Below, piece after piece: positions 6,464 to 12,529 of a stretch of 12,529 nt of DNA. Each line of letters begins with the position of its first letter. The first letter of the stretch is position 1. The stretch is from assembly GCA_937921805.1 (NCBI GenBank), contig CAKZUS010000112.1, forward strand, positions 1 through 12,529. The letters are read 5' to 3'. The notes beneath the pieces were generated by a model. The model was not told where the DNA came from. It was given only the letters and a program-made list of their open reading frames with translations, and ran no database searches. The translations under genes were made by a program, and so were the position numbers. The stretch comes from an uncultured Granulosicoccaceae bacterium. GTDB taxonomy: Bacteria > Pseudomonadota > Gammaproteobacteria > JABXHR01.

Positions 6464-7525
6464 TTAGGGCGCGCCGATGGTAACAATCGCCTTGTAACGC
6501 TGATCGACACGCTGAAAGGTCAATGCCAGTTGCTGACCTATCCGAGCTAGAGCAATCGCGCTGCGCACATCGCCAATGTCCTGAATTGCTTGGCCATCGA
6601 TGTCTACAATGATGTCTCCAGGGGCCAGTCCAGCAATGTCAGCAGGCGAGCCATTGAGCACGCGACTGATCAACACCCCATCGTTGCGCTGAAGATCAAA
6701 AGCGCGGGCCAGTTCACGACTCATTGTCTGCATCCCAATCCCGATATAGCCCCGCTCGACACGGCCTGTGTCGATCAACTGCTCCATCAACCCCTTCGCC
6801 GTATTGGCTGGTATAGCAAAGCCAATGCCGACACTCGCCCCGGAGGGACCGATGATGGCCGTATTCACCCCCACCAACTGTCCTTCGAGATTGACCAAAG
6901 CCCCGCCAGAGTTACCGGGATTAATCGATGCATCGGTTTGGATAAAGTCGCCATAGATACCCAGTGCCTGGCCGCTACGCCCCAGCGCGCTAATAATGCC
7001 GCTGGTCACGGTCTGCCCCAACCCAAAGGGGTTGCCAATAGCCACCACGAAATCCCCGACCCGCACGGCACTAGAGTCTGCCAATTCCAGTGCGCTCAGG
7101 CCATCGGCCCGCACTTGCACCACGGCGATATCGGTCTCGGGGTCACTGCCCACTAGCGTCGCCGCCAGGCTGCGCCCATCGCTCAGAGCGACTTCAATCT
7201 CTTGGGCGTGTTCAATCACGTGGTGATTGGTCAAGATATAGCCGGCATCGGCATCGACAATCACCCCGGAGCCGAGGCTGCTGGTGGGGCGCACCATGCG
7301 CCGCCCTCCAAAAAACTGTCCAAAGAAAGGATCCCGCATCAGGGGACTGGTGACGTTCTTCACCCCCTTGGTCGAGATGTTCACCACCGCTGGAGTCGTA
7401 TCTTCCAACATCGGTGCCAAGGTCGTGAGTGTGCCGCTAGGCAGCGCTGCATGGGCAAGCCCCAGAAACAGGCTCGTGATAAGAAAAAAACGCGCCAGCA
7501 TCGTTGTTCTCATCTTCGTTCTCAT
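6464..7525 (-). CDS. DegQ/DegS-like periplasmic serine protease with one PDZ domain (HtrA family)
   Basis: HtrA proteases cut or chaperone misfolded envelope proteins. The 353 residues begin with a signal peptide (basic start, hydrophobic 11-24, likely cleavage after AHA, 24-26). A trypsin-like domain follows, with H102 (TNHHVIE), D132 (SDPETDIAVV) and S206 (INPGNSGGALVN), then a single PDZ domain (about 258-350). The body reads most like DegQ (TLAPMLEDTTPAVVNI, GNPFGLGQTVTSGIISALGRSG), but DegQ has two PDZ domains and about 455 residues. The length and single PDZ domain match DegS, which is normally held by an uncleaved anchor and cuts the anti-sigma-E factor. The start ATG at 7525 has AGAGAG 5 bases upstream; ATGs at 7513 and 7501 are alternatives. 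It lies downstream of the mucD-like gene. Catalysis is likely intact. Whether it does DegS or DegQ work cannot be decided here. Confidence 0.9.
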   Translation of the reverse strand: MRTKMRTTMLARFFLITSLFLGLAHAALPSGTLTTLAPMLEDTTPAVVNISTKGVKNVTSPLMRDPFFGQFFGGRRMVRPTSSLGSGVIVDADAGYILTNHHVIEHAQEIEVALSDGRSLAATLVGSDPETDIAVVQVRADGLSALELADSSAVRVGDFVVAIGNPFGLGQTVTSGIISALGRSGQALGIYGDFIQTDASINPGNSGGALVNLEGQLVGVNTAIIGPSGASVGIGFAIPANTAKGLMEQLIDTGRVERGYIGIGMQTMSRELARAFDLQRNDGVLISRVLNGSPADIAGLAPGDIIVDIDGQAIQDIGDVRSAIALARIGQQLALTFQRVDQRYKAIVTIGAP

Positions 7526-7543
7526 GGTTGCTCTCTAAAGTGT

Positions 7544-7579
7544 GTTGCTCTTGTTGCTCTTGTTGCTTTTGTTGCTCTA
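7544..7579. repeat. Four tandem copies of a 9-base unit in the leader of the DegQ/DegS-like gene
   Basis: On the plus strand the unit GTTGCTCTT occurs at 7544-7552 and 7553-7561. It recurs with one change at 7562-7570 (GTTGCTTTT) and at 7571-7579 (GTTGCTCTA). Read on the coding strand of the downstream protease these are AAGAGCAAC repeats. The last eight bases of the ribosome-binding region (GAGAGCAACC just before the ATG at 7525) are nearly one further copy. The array lies wholly in the gap between the two protease genes. Confidence 0.75.
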
Positions 7580-7583
7580 TAGA

Positions 7584-7620
7584 CCATGGCCGCGGCCCAC
7601 ATCTGGGGCCGCGGCAATGG
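7584..7620. other. Very stable GC hairpin between the two protease genes
   Basis: GCCGCGGCCC (7589-7598) pairs perfectly with GGGCCGCGGC (7606-7615) around a 7-base loop. After a single mismatch the stem continues with CCAT (7584-7587) and ATGG (7617-7620). In the protease direction (minus) no T-run follows, so it is not a classic intrinsic terminator. It could block 3' exonucleases or set relative expression of the two genes. On the plus strand it is followed by CTCTTTAATGG, a poor T-run with no plus-strand gene to serve. Confidence 0.6.
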
Positions 7621-7637
7621 CTCTTTAATGGCTCTTT
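7616..7637. repeat. Two tandem copies of AATGGCTCTTT
   Basis: An exact 11-base unit is repeated head to tail at 7616-7626 and 7627-7637. It joins the two hairpins of the protease intergenic region. The first copy overlaps the 3' arm of the 7584-7620 hairpin. Confidence 0.7.
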
Positions 7638-7638
7638 A

Positions 7639-7666
7639 GGGAGGGGCGATCATCTTTCGCCCTCCC
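7639..7666 (-). terminator. Hairpin directly after the mucD-like stop codon
   Basis: On the minus strand GGGAGGGCGA (7666-7657) pairs with TCGCCCCTCCC (7649-7639) around a 7-base loop, with one bulged base. It begins one base after the stop codon of the mucD-like gene. No T-run follows (the next bases are TAAAGAGCC), so termination would be partial at most. An attenuator or mRNA-stability role is equally possible. Confidence 0.45.
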
Positions 7667-7667
7667 A

Positions 7668-9095
7668 CTACTCCACAGTAAAGGGGATAAACAGCGGTGA
7701 ACCAGCGCGCCACAGCAACACCGGCACTGTCTTACCCGGCTCGGTGCCTTCGATCGCGCTGTCGAGTTCCTCGCTCGTATTGATGCTTTGGCGGTTGAAC
7801 TTGAGGATCAAATCCCCTGGCTCTATGCCTGCTATCTGCGCCACGCTGCCTTCGCCGACTGCTTCAACGCGGACACCGCTTTGTACTTGCAGCTCTTCGC
7901 GCTCTTGCTCGTCCAGCTCTATCACTCGCAAACCAATGCTATTGCTAGGCTTGGCAGGTTCACGCAGTTGCTGAGCAACACGCTCCTCTTCTAGCTCGCC
8001 AATAGTCACTGATAGGCTCAAGCGCTGGGCATCGCGCATCACGATCATCTCAACGGTATTACCCACATCAGTGCGCCCTACTAGTGGCGGCAAGCCAGAG
8101 GAGTCCGGCACGTCATTGCCATCGAACTCGATGATGACATCTCCGACTTGTACTCCGGCCGCCGCGGCGGGGCTGTTATCGAACAAGCGCGAGACCAGCG
8201 CGCCTTTGGGGCGATCGAGGCCAAAAGACTCGGCCAGCGACGGATCGACTTGCTGAATCAACACTCCCAGCCACCCACGGCTCACGTAGCCCTGGTCACG
8301 CAGCTGCTCTGCGACCTGACTAGCGAGGTTAATCGGAATGGCGAATGACAAGCCCATAAAGGCGCCAGAGCGGGTATAGATTTGCGAGTTAATGCCCACA
8401 ACTTTGCCGTCGGTGTCGAACAAAGGCCCGCCAGAGTTACCGGGGTTGACCGCTACGTCGGTTTGGATAAAGGGCACATACGACTCATCGGGCAGCGCGC
8501 GAGAGAGCGCAGACACAATGCCTTGCGTGGCCGAATATTCGAAGCTAAAGGGCGAGCCAATGGCCAGCACCCACTGGCCTACGCGCAGCGAATCCGAGTC
8601 ACCCAGCTCCACAGTGGGCAGGTCATCGCCGTCGATCTTCAGGAGCGCCACATCGGTGCGCGGATCACTGCCGATAATCGTGGCGGCAAACTCGCGCTGA
8701 TCGGGCAAACTGACCGAGACCTCGTCGGCACCATCAATAACATGATGGTTAGTCAGTACGTGGCCCTCTGTATCGATAATGAAACCTGAGCCAAAGCCTT
8801 GTCCGGGCCGTGGTGCACGTTTACCTTGCGGGCCTTGTTCAAAAAAGCGACGAAAACGCTCGGGAATTTCTTCCAAGCCTGGCGGTACTTCCGCCACTTC
8901 ATCATTAGGGGCGTTTGTCGTAGCGGTGATTTTCACAACAGCTTTGCCGCTTTCTTCGACAATTTTGGCGAAATTGGGCAATGCTTCAGCGTTTACACGG
9001 CCTATTGCGAGGCAGAAGACTACCCCCAAAAGAAGCCAAGAGCTGCGTAAAACAGCGCTGTGAGTCGTATTTCGATGAGTTTTGACAGCAGTCAT
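7668..9095 (-). CDS. mucD: MucD/DegP-like periplasmic serine endoprotease with two PDZ domains
   Basis: This HtrA protease/chaperone degrades misfolded periplasmic proteins; in pseudomonads MucD restrains the AlgU (sigma-E) response. From the ATG at 9095 it is 475 residues, the usual length. A signal peptide (hydrophobic about 19-32) ends at VNA, with cleavage after about residue 36. The protease domain has H118 (LTNHHVID), D148 (SDPRTDVALLK) and S221 (VNPGNSGGPLF). The first PDZ domain spans about 275-365 and the second about 385-470. The motif IGSPFSFEYSATQGIVSAL is typical of the MucD branch rather than E. coli DegP. The frame extends to a TTG at 9128, but AGGA with a 5-base gap precedes the ATG at 9095. 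A sigma-E-like promoter lies upstream. Unlike Pseudomonas, no algU-mucABC genes precede it; instead a two-component system diverges. The symbol is by similarity. Confidence 0.93.
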   Translation of the reverse strand: MTAVKTHRNTTHSAVLRSSWLLLGVVFCLAIGRVNAEALPNFAKIVEESGKAVVKITATTNAPNDEVAEVPPGLEEIPERFRRFFEQGPQGKRAPRPGQGFGSGFIIDTEGHVLTNHHVIDGADEVSVSLPDQREFAATIIGSDPRTDVALLKIDGDDLPTVELGDSDSLRVGQWVLAIGSPFSFEYSATQGIVSALSRALPDESYVPFIQTDVAVNPGNSGGPLFDTDGKVVGINSQIYTRSGAFMGLSFAIPINLASQVAEQLRDQGYVSRGWLGVLIQQVDPSLAESFGLDRPKGALVSRLFDNSPAAAAGVQVGDVIIEFDGNDVPDSSGLPPLVGRTDVGNTVEMIVMRDAQRLSLSVTIGELEEERVAQQLREPAKPSNSIGLRVIELDEQEREELQVQSGVRVEAVGEGSVAQIAGIEPGDLILKFNRQSINTSEELDSAIEGTEPGKTVPVLLWRAGSPLFIPFTVE

Positions 9096-9160
9096 GTTTT
9101 TCCTATTTTGCGTAGAGATCGGCGTCAATTTCGTAGTAAATTCACCAAGGAATTCAACAC

Positions 9161-9188
9161 AACAGACCGCGCTCTAGAGGCGAAGTTC
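9161..9188 (-). promoter_or_regulatory. Sigma-E/AlgU-type promoter for the mucD-like gene
   Basis: On the minus strand GAACTT (9188-9183) is followed after exactly 16 bases by TCTGTT (9166-9161). The RpoE/AlgU consensus is GAACTT-N16/17-TCtga, so both blocks and the spacing fit. Transcription would begin near 9157, giving a leader of roughly 60 bases before the ATG at 9095. Control of degP/mucD by sigma-E is well established in gammaproteobacteria, which adds weight. No comparable match was seen before the other genes. Confidence 0.6.
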
Positions 9189-9253
9189 ACGCTAACTCCA
9201 GCTTGAGTATGTACGGTCTATTAGCAATGTCAGTATCTTAAAGTGGAAGCAAG

Positions 9254-9952
9254 ATGCATATTCTGGTGATCGAAGACGATGTAAACGCCGCTGAAACCCT
9301 TGTTCAAAGTCTGCAAAGTGCAGGCCATGATGTTGACCACGCCGCCGATGCAGAGCGTGGCCAAGAGCTAGCGCTCAACCGCGCATATGATGTCTTAGTC
9401 GTCGATTGGCTGATGCCCGGGACGATGGACGGTTTGACGATGATTAGTCACTTGCGTGAGGCCGGCGTGAACACCCCTGCGCTGGTGCTCAGTGCGAACT
9501 CTTCCGTGGATCAACGCATCGCAGGACTGCAAGCCGGTGGCGATGATTATTTAACCAAACCCTATGCTTTGGCCGAGCTGCAAGCACGGCTGTACGCCTT
9601 ATACCGCCGCGCTCACCCCGAGCAAGGAGTGATGCTATTGCAAGTGGGCGAGCTGAAGCTCGACCTGCTGCGCCGGCACGTAAGCCGAGCCGATATCCCC
9701 ATTAATTTACAGCCACGCGAGTTTCGCTTGCTGGAATTTCTGATGCGCCACGCAGGGCAAATCGTCACGCGTTCGATGCTGCTCGAAAACGTCTGGGACT
9801 ACAATTTTGACCCGCAAACCAACGTGATCGACGTACAAATCAGCCGCCTGCGTTCCAAGCTCGATCGAGGCTTTGCCACTCAACTTCTGCAAACCGTGCG
9901 CGGCACGGGCTATCGTTTGGTCGATACCGAGAGTCGGCAGATACCGCATTGA
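9254..9952 (+). CDS. OmpR/PhoB-family response regulator
   Basis: This is a cytoplasmic transcription factor activated by phosphorylation. The 232 residues comprise a receiver domain (1-118) with the acidic pair D8/D9, phospho-acceptor D51 (VVDWLMPG), S80 in the Thr/Ser position (LVLSAN) and K102 (LTKPY). A winged-helix output domain (about 131-224) follows, with LQPREFRLLEFLMRHAGQIVTR cut by the usual turn and TNVIDVQISRLRSKLD as recognition helix, ending TVRGTGYRL. The loop after D51 has one extra residue (MPGTMDG instead of the usual LPGxDG spacing). The start ATG at 9254 has GGAAG 4 bases upstream. It overlaps the kinase start by four bases (TTGA). It is divergent from the mucD-like gene across 158 bases. 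The target genes are unknown; neighbouring envelope genes are candidates. Confidence 0.95.
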   Translation: MHILVIEDDVNAAETLVQSLQSAGHDVDHAADAERGQELALNRAYDVLVVDWLMPGTMDGLTMISHLREAGVNTPALVLSANSSVDQRIAGLQAGGDDYLTKPYALAELQARLYALYRRAHPEQGVMLLQVGELKLDLLRRHVSRADIPINLQPREFRLLEFLMRHAGQIVTRSMLLENVWDYNFDPQTNVIDVQISRLRSKLDRGFATQLLQTVRGTGYRLVDTESRQIPH

Positions 9953-11415
9953 GAACCAGCCCTGCCTCTCCCCCGGGACGACTGAGCGACACTAGTTCGT
10001 TTCGTTTGATGATTACGTTACTTTGCGTTTTTTTACTGATTACTTTTACGGGCTTGGCAGGGACGTATGTGTTGCTGCGCATGCAAATTCAGGATCAGAT
10101 TGACGCACGACTGCGCCTAGAGAGCGATGTGCTCGTCAGCCTGTATCGCAGCAGCTCACTGACGCAATTGCTCGATGCCGTCGAGCAGCGCAATAGCGAC
10201 GACTACGGGCGGTACTATTTCATTAATAAAGACGAGCGTGTCGGCGCGCCCGAGCAAATGAGACGCTGGAACGACACGCGCATGCTGCACGAAGTGCTCG
10301 CGCGGCCCTCGCTCTCCTCCGAGTCCATCAGGCCCCCGTCAACCACCTCCCCTAACGCGCTGGTGCGGGTCACTGTCACTGATCTTGGCGACGGCGTGCG
10401 CCTCATGATTGCCCACGAAATCGGCGCCGAGAACACTCTGCTCAATCGAGTATTTTGGTGGCTGATCGCGATTGCGCTGAGCACCCTCGCGTTGTCGATT
10501 GGCGTCGGGGTCTGGGCGGGAAGAGAAGTCTTAGCCCGAGTGGCGCAGATTAGCGCCGAATTTGATCGCATTATCAGCAGCGACTTGAGCAAGCGCCTGA
10601 GCATCACCGCACGCTACGACGAGCTGGACTGGCTGGCGGAGCATATCAACCACGCCCTGTCGCGCCTGCAAGAGTCCGTCACCAGCTTGCGTGAGGTCAG
10701 TAACAATATCGCGCATGACTTGCGCACGCCCCTCAACCGTATGCGCAGCCGCTACGAGCTGGCACTACGCAAAGAATGCAACGCCGACGAGTACCGCCAG
10801 GTGATAGGGGCCGGCATTGCCGATATTGACAGCTTGATGAATACGTTCAATTCCATGCTGGAAATCTCGCGCGCCGAGTCTGGACTGAACCGCGAGGGCA
10901 TGAGCAAGCTCGATATGGCCCAACTCGCCGCCGAAATTGTCGAGCTCTATGAGCCGATGGTCAGCGACAGCGGGCGCTCACTGAGCCTGACGCTCTACCA
11001 ACGCCCCGAGGTATACGCCAATCGCAATCTTTTGGGGCAGTGTCTGGCGAATCTCATCGAGAACGCCAATCGCTATACACCGCGCACGAGCCTGATACGA
11101 GTGATCGTTGCGGGCGATGCACAACATGCCATTGTGCGCGTCAGCGACAACGGCCCCGGCATCCCCTTGGCCGATCACGAGCGCGTGCTGGCGCGCTTTG
11201 GGCGCTTGAGCAAGCGCTCGGGCAGTGGCCTGGGCCTGAGTATGGTCAAAGCTGTCATCGAATCGCACCGTGGCAGCATCAAGCTCGGCGCCAACAAGCC
11301 CAGCGGGCTGCTGGTAGAGCTGCGCCTACCTACGTTAGCAGCAGCGTCGCCAGCCCCAAAAAGCTCAAAAACCCCACGACGTCTGTCACCGTCGTCAGCA
11401 CCACCGCACCGCTGA
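9949..11415 (+). CDS. Membrane sensor histidine kinase, partner of the upstream regulator
   Basis: A two-helix HAMP-type kinase of 488 residues. TM1 is about 20-43, a periplasmic sensor region of about 125 residues has no recognised fold, and TM2 is about 168-190. HAMP (about 191-243) follows, then the dimerisation domain with phospho-accepting H256 (SNNIAHDLRTPLNRMR). The ATPase domain has the N box NLIENANRYTP (N372), the G1 box DNGPGI (400-405) and the G2 box GSGLGL (425-430). The start used is a TTG at 9949 overlapping the regulator's TGA. The ATG at 10009 would remove 20 residues and begin at TM1, and is possible. The kinase core ends about VELRLP (456-461). Beyond it is a Ser/Pro/basic tail of about 27 residues encoded entirely by DNA antisense to the end of mgtE. 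The signal sensed is unknown. Confidence 0.93.
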   Translation: MRTSPASPPGRLSDTSSFRLMITLLCVFLLITFTGLAGTYVLLRMQIQDQIDARLRLESDVLVSLYRSSSLTQLLDAVEQRNSDDYGRYYFINKDERVGAPEQMRRWNDTRMLHEVLARPSLSSESIRPPSTTSPNALVRVTVTDLGDGVRLMIAHEIGAENTLLNRVFWWLIAIALSTLALSIGVGVWAGREVLARVAQISAEFDRIISSDLSKRLSITARYDELDWLAEHINHALSRLQESVTSLREVSNNIAHDLRTPLNRMRSRYELALRKECNADEYRQVIGAGIADIDSLMNTFNSMLEISRAESGLNREGMSKLDMAQLAAEIVELYEPMVSDSGRSLSLTLYQRPEVYANRNLLGQCLANLIENANRYTPRTSLIRVIVAGDAQHAIVRVSDNGPGIPLADHERVLARFGRLSKRSGSGLGLSMVKAVIESHRGSIKLGANKPSGLLVELRLPTLAAASPAPKSSKTPRRLSPSSAPPHR

Positions 11416-12529
11416 GCGCTGGATCGCTCCCCATGCGTTTGAGCGCTAAGGGAATAGCGACTCCAGCAACACTGGCACAAAGCATATTAGCCCCGACCGC
11501 CAGCGCAATCACGCCGCCGATGCCCCAATCGCGAAACCACACCACGGCCACCAGCGCAACCGCCGTCGCCCACAGCAGGCCGTTGAGGATGCTCACGCAC
11601 ACCTCTTTGCTCATTAATGCACCGCGGTTGCCTTCGGCCAGTTGCCCCATCGCCAATCCACGGATAGTGAGCGTCAGGGTTTGCGAGCCAGCTATGCCGC
11701 CCATACTGGCAACGATGGGCATCAGCACCGCCAGTGCCACCAAGTGCTCCAAAGTCTCCTGAAACTGCCCGATCACCCAAGCGGCGAGAATAGCGGTCAA
11801 CAGGTTAATCCCTAGCCAAGTGGCCCGGCGCCGCGCGCTGAGCCAAACCGGGGCAAACAAGTCTTCTTCCCCATCGAGACCCACACGCTGCATATACGCG
11901 CCATCGGCTTCAGAGCGCAAAACGTCAACGATGTCATCCACTGTGATGCGCCCCACCAAAATGCCGTAATCATCGACCACCGGCACGGAGATCAAATCAT
12001 GGCGTTCGAACAAGCGCGCGACCTCATTCTCGGGCATATCACCAGTGACCTGATCGATATCGCACTCCATCCATTCGTCCACCGTGCTGTGAGGATCGCG
12101 CAATAGCAGTGCCTCCAAGGGCAGACGACCCAATAGCGCGCCCTCGCGATCTACAACCATCAGGCAGTCGGTGTGATCGGGCAAATACCCCTGGCGGCGT
12201 AGAAAGCGCGCCACAGCCTCTAGGCGCATATCGCTGCGAATCGCAATCGCATCGCCGCTCATCAAGCGCCCTGCGCTGTCTTCGGCGTAGGTCAGATTGA
12301 CACGTAGTGAGTCGCGCAGCTGCGGACTGACCTCTGCCAGTACGCTCTCTTGCTGAGTCGTGGGTAGTTGCTCAACGATATCGGCCAGCTCGTCAGCTTC
12401 GAGCTCATTGGCAGCCTCGGCGATCTCCGAGGGCGCCATCTCGGACAAAATTGACGCCCGCGCATCGTCGCCCAGCTCAATCAGGATCTCGCCCTGTAGC
12501 TCACCGGTAATCTGCTCCCACAGCGTTCG
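11330..12529 (-). CDS. mgtE: MgtE magnesium channel/transporter, 5' end beyond the window
   Basis: MgtE is a dimeric, Mg2+-gated inner-membrane channel. 399 residues are visible. The frame is open to the right edge and the N-terminal 50 or so residues of a typical 450-residue protein are missing. The TTG at 12448 is therefore internal, not the start: the residues before it (LWEQITGELQGEILIELG, then DDARASILSEM) are ordinary MgtE N-domain repeat. In order come the N domain (1-85 visible), two CBS domains (about 90-145 and 150-208), a linker helix, and five hydrophobic segments from about 235. Pore-region motifs are MPIVASMGGIAGSQTLTL (270-287) and TTVTDVVGFLSFLGLA (379-394), whose Asp (383) matches the Mg2+-binding aspartate of the family. 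Its last 28 codons overlap the kinase gene on the other strand. Confidence 0.95.
   Translation of the reverse strand, partial: RTLWEQITGELQGEILIELGDDARASILSEMAPSEIAEAANELEADELADIVEQLPTTQQESVLAEVSPQLRDSLRVNLTYAEDSAGRLMSGDAIAIRSDMRLEAVARFLRRQGYLPDHTDCLMVVDREGALLGRLPLEALLLRDPHSTVDEWMECDIDQVTGDMPENEVARLFERHDLISVPVVDDYGILVGRITVDDIVDVLRSEADGAYMQRVGLDGEEDLFAPVWLSARRRATWLGINLLTAILAAWVIGQFQETLEHLVALAVLMPIVASMGGIAGSQTLTLTIRGLAMGQLAEGNRGALMSKEVCVSILNGLLWATAVALVAVVWFRDWGIGGVIALAVGANMLCASVAGVAIPLALKRMGSDPALSGAVVLTTVTDVVGFLSFLGLATLLLT

Noticed and set aside
6590..7156. 188-residue plus-strand ORF opposite the DegQ/DegS-like protease.
   Set aside because: The opposite strand encodes an intact protease domain. 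The ORF has no recognisable domain and its composition is that of a reverse-complement shadow.
7544..7579. Tandem array considered as a CRISPR or simple phase-variation tract.
   Set aside because: Units are only 9 bases with no spacers, so not CRISPR. It lies outside coding sequence and in multiples of three, so a frame-switching role is excluded; it is kept only as a leader repeat.
11640..11720. MgtE pore motif reads GGIAGSQ rather than the textbook GGNxGxQ.
   Set aside because: As I recall, an aliphatic residue at this position is common in gammaproteobacterial MgtE proteins and the rest of the pore region, including the Mg-site Asp, is intact. It is not evidence of a broken or novel channel.
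12446..12448. TTG at 12448 as the mgtE start codon.
   Set aside because: The frame continues without a stop to the window edge and encodes typical MgtE N-domain repeat residues upstream of this codon.

Overview
This 12.5 kb stretch looks like chromosomal core-genome DNA from a gammaproteobacterium. The reasons are the UbiE and UbiB ubiquinone proteins, a 258-residue Fpr of the Azotobacter/Pseudomonas type ending AFVEK, a CheV, a MucD/DegP-type periplasmic protease and a gammaproteobacterial-style MgtE. The sequence is moderately GC-rich, and several genes use TTG or GTG starts. I cannot name a genus. I see no transposase, phage gene, CRISPR array, tRNA or rRNA, and no obvious compositional break.

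Layout. From 76 to 2434 (minus strand) ubiE is followed 13 bases later by ubiB, with no ubiJ between them. A small two-helix membrane ORF lies on the plus strand at 2617-2835 and converges on fpr (2880-3656, minus). Next, on the minus strand, come an AhpD-like disulfide reductase/peroxidase (4836-5339) with a CDF cation efflux protein downstream (3870-4787), and then cheV (5437-6375). Two HtrA-family periplasmic proteases sit in tandem on the minus strand: a MucD/DegP-like protein with two PDZ domains (7668-9095) and, downstream, a shorter DegQ-like protein with one PDZ domain (6464-7525). They are separated by 142 bases packed with hairpins and short direct repeats. Divergent from mucD is an OmpR-family response regulator (9254-9952) overlapping its sensor kinase (9949-11415). 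The kinase converges on, and overlaps by 86 bases, an mgtE magnesium channel gene (11330 to the right edge, 5' end missing).

How the genes may work together. The protease pair and the divergent two-component system form an envelope-stress neighbourhood. A good sigma-E/AlgU-type promoter match (GAACTT-N16-TCTG) lies upstream of the mucD-like gene. The adjacent mgtE raises the inference, unproven here, that the two-component system senses envelope or divalent-cation conditions. The other genes (quinone synthesis, ferredoxin reductase, peroxidase-like protein, metal efflux, chemotaxis) are ordinary housekeeping or stress genes.

I found no convincing wholly new system. The most unusual features are the structured, repeat-rich gap between the two proteases, the antisense 3' overlap of the kinase and mgtE genes, and the missing ubiJ.
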